DNA from: DATEOR01 sp963841425
GTDB taxonomy: Bacteria > Actinomycetota > Thermoleophilia > Gaiellales > Gaiellaceae
Reading direction: 5' to 3'
Length of the DNA stretch: 64,000 bases
Assembly (NCBI GenBank): GCA_963841425.1
Contig: CAWJCL010000003.1
Location: 251,227 to 315,226, forward strand
Part shown: piece by piece, positions 61,955 to 64,000 of the stretch
Layout of the letters: the number at the start of each line of letters is the position of its first letter
How positions within the stretch are numbered: position 1 is the stretch's first letter
The notes under the pieces: model-generated
Seen by the model: the letters and a program-made list of their open reading frames with translations, nothing else
Databases searched by the model: none
Told to the model about the DNA's origin: nothing
Position numbers and translations under genes: made by a program

Positions 61955-63172
61955 ATGGACACGCCGTCGAGATCGAGTCACTGCCTTCGCGTCGTCGTAG
62001 CGGGCGGCGGCGTGGCGGCCCTGGAAGCCATCCTCGCGCTGCACGCACTTGCGGAAGACCGCGTGACGCTCGAGCTTGTCGCACCGGAGCCCGATTTCGT
62101 GTATCGGCCGCTCGCCGTGGCCGAGCCATTTCGAGTGGCAGATGTTCGGCGCTTCCCGCTGGGCATGTTCACGGAGGACGCCGGAGCCGAGCTGCGGCAA
62201 GGCACGATCACTGCAGTCGATCCCGCACGGCACGTCGTCGAATGCGACAGCGGCGAAGAGATCTCCTATGACGTGCTGCTGCTTGCGCTCGGAGCGCGCC
62301 CCCGCCCATCCGTGGCGAACGCGCTCACCTTCCGCGGGCCAGAAGACGACGCCGCCTTCAGCGACCTTCTCGAGGACTCGTTAACGGGCTCCGTGCGACG
62401 AATCGTGTTTGCGATTCCGGTCGAAGCGCGCTGGCCCTTGCCCCTCTACGAGCTCGCGTTCCTGACGGGAAACTATTTGACCGATCGTGGCACGAGGGAT
62501 GTCTCCATTACGCTCGTTACGCCCGAGGACGCTCCGCTTGCGCTTTTCGGGGCCGAGGCAAGCAGCGCCATCCGCGAGCTCCTCGAGCTTCGCGACATCG
62601 AGCTGAGGCTGCGTACCGTCCCCCTCCGCTTTGAGGAGGGCGCGCTCGAGGTGGCGCCCAAGGCCTCGCTCCCAGCCGACCGCGTCGTCGCACTGCCCCG
62701 CCTGGATGGTCCTCGGCTCCCCGGTATCCCGCACGACAGAGACGGCTTCGTTTCGACGGACGATTTCGGCCGCCTGCTGTCGGAGGAGGACATCTACGCC
62801 GCGGGTGACATGACGCAGTTCCCGCTCAAGCAAGGCGGAATCGCAACGCAGCAGGCGGATGCAGCAGCTACCGCAATCGCCGCCCGCTCAGGCGTTCCGA
62901 TCGAACCGACGCCCTTCAGACCGATCCTGCGGGGTCTCCTTCTCACGGGTATGACGTCGCGCTACCTGCGCGCGGAAGCGGGAACACGGCCGAGCTTAGA
63001 TGTCCAACCGCTCTGGTGGCCGCCGGCCAAGATCGTCGGTCGCTACTTGACCCCGTTTCTCGCTGCGAAGGCGGGACTCGGCGAGACCCCTGCCGGCCCG
63101 CTGCGCGATGCGGGGATATCGGTCGAGGTTGAGCTGGATCCGCGCGGCGAGACGCGTTGGTCGCCGATCTGA
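61955..63172 (+). CDS. FAD-dependent pyridine nucleotide-disulfide oxidoreductase-like protein (Ndh2/SQR type)
   Basis: The 405-residue protein has an N-terminal FAD loop 'VVVAGGGVAALEAILALHAL', 'YDVLLLALGARPRP' at the end of the first Rossmann unit, and 'EDIYAAGDMTQFPLKQGGIA' at the second FAD contact. 'PDFVYRPLAVAEPF' resembles sulfide:quinone reductase/type II NADH dehydrogenase proteins, but the redox Cys residues of SQR are absent. It probably passes electrons to quinone or a soluble partner. No helper gene is adjacent. Confidence 0.82.
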   Translation: MDTPSRSSHCLRVVVAGGGVAALEAILALHALAEDRVTLELVAPEPDFVYRPLAVAEPFRVADVRRFPLGMFTEDAGAELRQGTITAVDPARHVVECDSGEEISYDVLLLALGARPRPSVANALTFRGPEDDAAFSDLLEDSLTGSVRRIVFAIPVEARWPLPLYELAFLTGNYLTDRGTRDVSITLVTPEDAPLALFGAEASSAIRELLELRDIELRLRTVPLRFEEGALEVAPKASLPADRVVALPRLDGPRLPGIPHDRDGFVSTDDFGRLLSEEDIYAAGDMTQFPLKQGGIATQQADAAATAIAARSGVPIEPTPFRPILRGLLLTGMTSRYLRAEAGTRPSLDVQPLWWPPAKIVGRYLTPFLAAKAGLGETPAGPLRDAGISVEVELDPRGETRWSPI

Positions 63173-63332
63173 CTCAGCCTGTAGTCAACTATGGCAACCG
63201 GTTGGTTGACTCGAGGACGTGAGCTGCTTCAAGGCGTCGTGGCGCGGCGGTTGGCGCACAGGACGGATGGGCGTATCTGTTGGCCGTCAGGTCAGCGCCT
63301 CAATCGACCGCCGGCCCTCCGCGGCCGGTGAT

Positions 63333-63368
63333 CCTTCTCCGGGGATTACCGGCTGCGGCCGGCTCCTT
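63333..63368. repeat. Dispersed intergenic repeat, copy 2
   Basis: 34 of 36 bases agree with 60831-60866. The 3' part, GGGGATT..CGGCTGCGG, recurs at 63446-63473 in a more diverged form. Confidence 0.7.
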
Positions 63369-63445
63369 GGTCAGCGCGCTTCCGGGCTGAGCGGGGATCT
63401 GCGGGGATTCGCCCCGAGAGCAGGGCTTTGCGCCTTTGTCGTTGC

Positions 63446-63473
63446 GGGGATTCGCGGCTGCGGACGGGGGCTT
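63446..63473. repeat. Diverged partial copy of the intergenic repeat
   Basis: GGGGATTCGCGGCTGCGG matches the core of the copy at 63341 apart from two bases; the last ~10 bases differ more. Confidence 0.5.
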
Positions 63474-63585
63474 CCGGGAGCCTCATGCGGGATCAGCGCG
63501 GGATGAGCTAGTTGCCTAAGTGGAAAACGGATACGGATTTGTGCGGGATGCCGTGGACCTTGCCCGCGAATGGACAGCTGCGCGG

Positions 63586-63999
63586 CTAAACCCTCTCAAG
63601 AACGACGACCGGAATCACACGGATCCCCTCGAGCTTCCCCTCGTATTCGGCAAACCCGTCCCAGTCGGCCTTCTGCTTCTCGAAGATGCGCTCGCGCTCC
63701 TCACCCTCCGCAACGCGGGCGCGTACCGGAAAGCGATCGGTGCCGATCTCGACTTCGGCGTCAGGGTTCGCGACAAGGTTGTAATACCAATCAGGGTTTT
63801 TCGGATCGCCGCCCTTCGAGGCAAACACGGCAACGGAGTGGTCGTCGAGCCGCTGGTAGGCGAGCGGGTTCACCCGTTCGACGCCAGTCTTTGCTCCGCG
63901 GTGGTGAAGGAGCAAGAGCGTCCGTCCCTCGAAGTGGCCGCCGACGCGGCCTTCGTTGGCGCGGAACTCGTCGATGATCGCTTGGTTCCAGTCACTCAT
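63586..63999 (-). CDS. Deazaflavin (F420)-dependent nitroreductase family protein, Ddn-like
   Basis: The 137-residue split-beta-barrel protein has 'LLLLHHRGAKTGVERVNPLA', 'VFASKGGDPKNPDWYYNLVA' and 'VEIGTDRFPVRARVAEGEER', the classic Ddn/PF04075 pattern. Members bind F420 and reduce quinones or nitro compounds. The ATG at 63999 is one base from the window end. The gene appears complete, but a longer start cannot be excluded. Confidence 0.9.
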   Translation of the reverse strand: MSDWNQAIIDEFRANEGRVGGHFEGRTLLLLHHRGAKTGVERVNPLAYQRLDDHSVAVFASKGGDPKNPDWYYNLVANPDAEVEIGTDRFPVRARVAEGEERERIFEKQKADWDGFAEYEGKLEGIRVIPVVVLERV

Positions 64000-64000
64000 G

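Larger units (their letters stand above)
63173..63585. other. Intergenic region with repeats
   Basis: 413 bases without a credible gene. It contains copy 2 of the dispersed repeat (63333-63368), a related partial copy (63446-63473), and other short GGGGAT-type units around 63392-63410. The rest is unassigned. Confidence 0.6.

Noticed and set aside
1..64000. tRNA, rRNA, prophage or insertion-sequence genes
   Set aside because: None was seen: no transposase or integrase motifs, no terminal inverted repeats and no cloverleaf sequences that I could recognise by eye.

Overview
The window is high-GC, gene-dense DNA whose gene content (SARP/AfsR regulators, DrrAB and MmpL exporters, class III cyclase-ATPase, a Ddn-like F420 enzyme, NarL-type two-component pair) points to an actinobacterium. 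A deep branch such as Thermoleophilia is my guess; no rRNA or tRNA is present to settle it. I see no phage, IS element or CRISPR array.

Layout. 1-3.5 kb: ordinary metabolic genes (EamA exporter fragment, aldehyde dehydrogenase, RibD-type reductase, AraC regulator with a VOC protein, cupin). 3.5-12.5 kb: a SARP regulator divergent from a secreted PD40 propeller, a LuxR/histidine-kinase pair divergent from an MmpL exporter, and a flippase-like membrane protein. 12.6-47.9 kb: one large exopolysaccharide/capsule locus with a sugar epimerase, two Wzz-like proteins with dead nucleotide sites, five glycosyltransferases, a Wzy-type ligase/polymerase, a Wzx flippase, a sulfotransferase, a lyase-like secreted protein, two paralogous secreted propellers, a polysaccharide deacetylase, an initiating sugar transferase and a galactose-oxidase-like enzyme.

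Within that locus, the minus strand from 42889 to 34836 carries a tightly coupled run of nine genes: degenerate GGDEF, sugar transferase, nucleotidyltransferase, HPr-kinase-like, degenerate methyltransferase, APH-like kinase, thymidylate-kinase-like, ATP-grasp and deacetylase. Most junctions are 4-bp stop/start overlaps. This set of phospho- and nucleotidyl-transfer enzymes around one initiating transferase is the most system-like feature here. Its methyltransferase and APH modules also occur fused into one protein at 16136-17893.

48.0-51.8 kb: a four-gene minus-strand operon (class III alcohol dehydrogenase, metallo-beta-lactamase hydrolase, thioredoxin-fold fusion, and a protein split by an in-frame TGA). 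The TGA lies in a U-G-S-C context and is followed by a perfect 8-bp hairpin at the position expected of a bacterial SECIS element, so I call it a selenoprotein. 52-57.5 kb: TetR divergent from DrrAB, an RDD protein, and a GMC oxidoreductase with a Tat-exported small subunit. 57.7-60.7 kb: a 1010-residue cyclase-ATPase regulator. 60.7-64 kb: a decayed stretch with gene remnants, a dispersed intergenic repeat and a candidate small RNA, then a pyridine-nucleotide oxidoreductase and a Ddn-like protein.

Three single-base frameshifts are inferred inside the polysaccharide locus (near 21407, 43520 and 44641-44687). They may be assembly errors or real decay.
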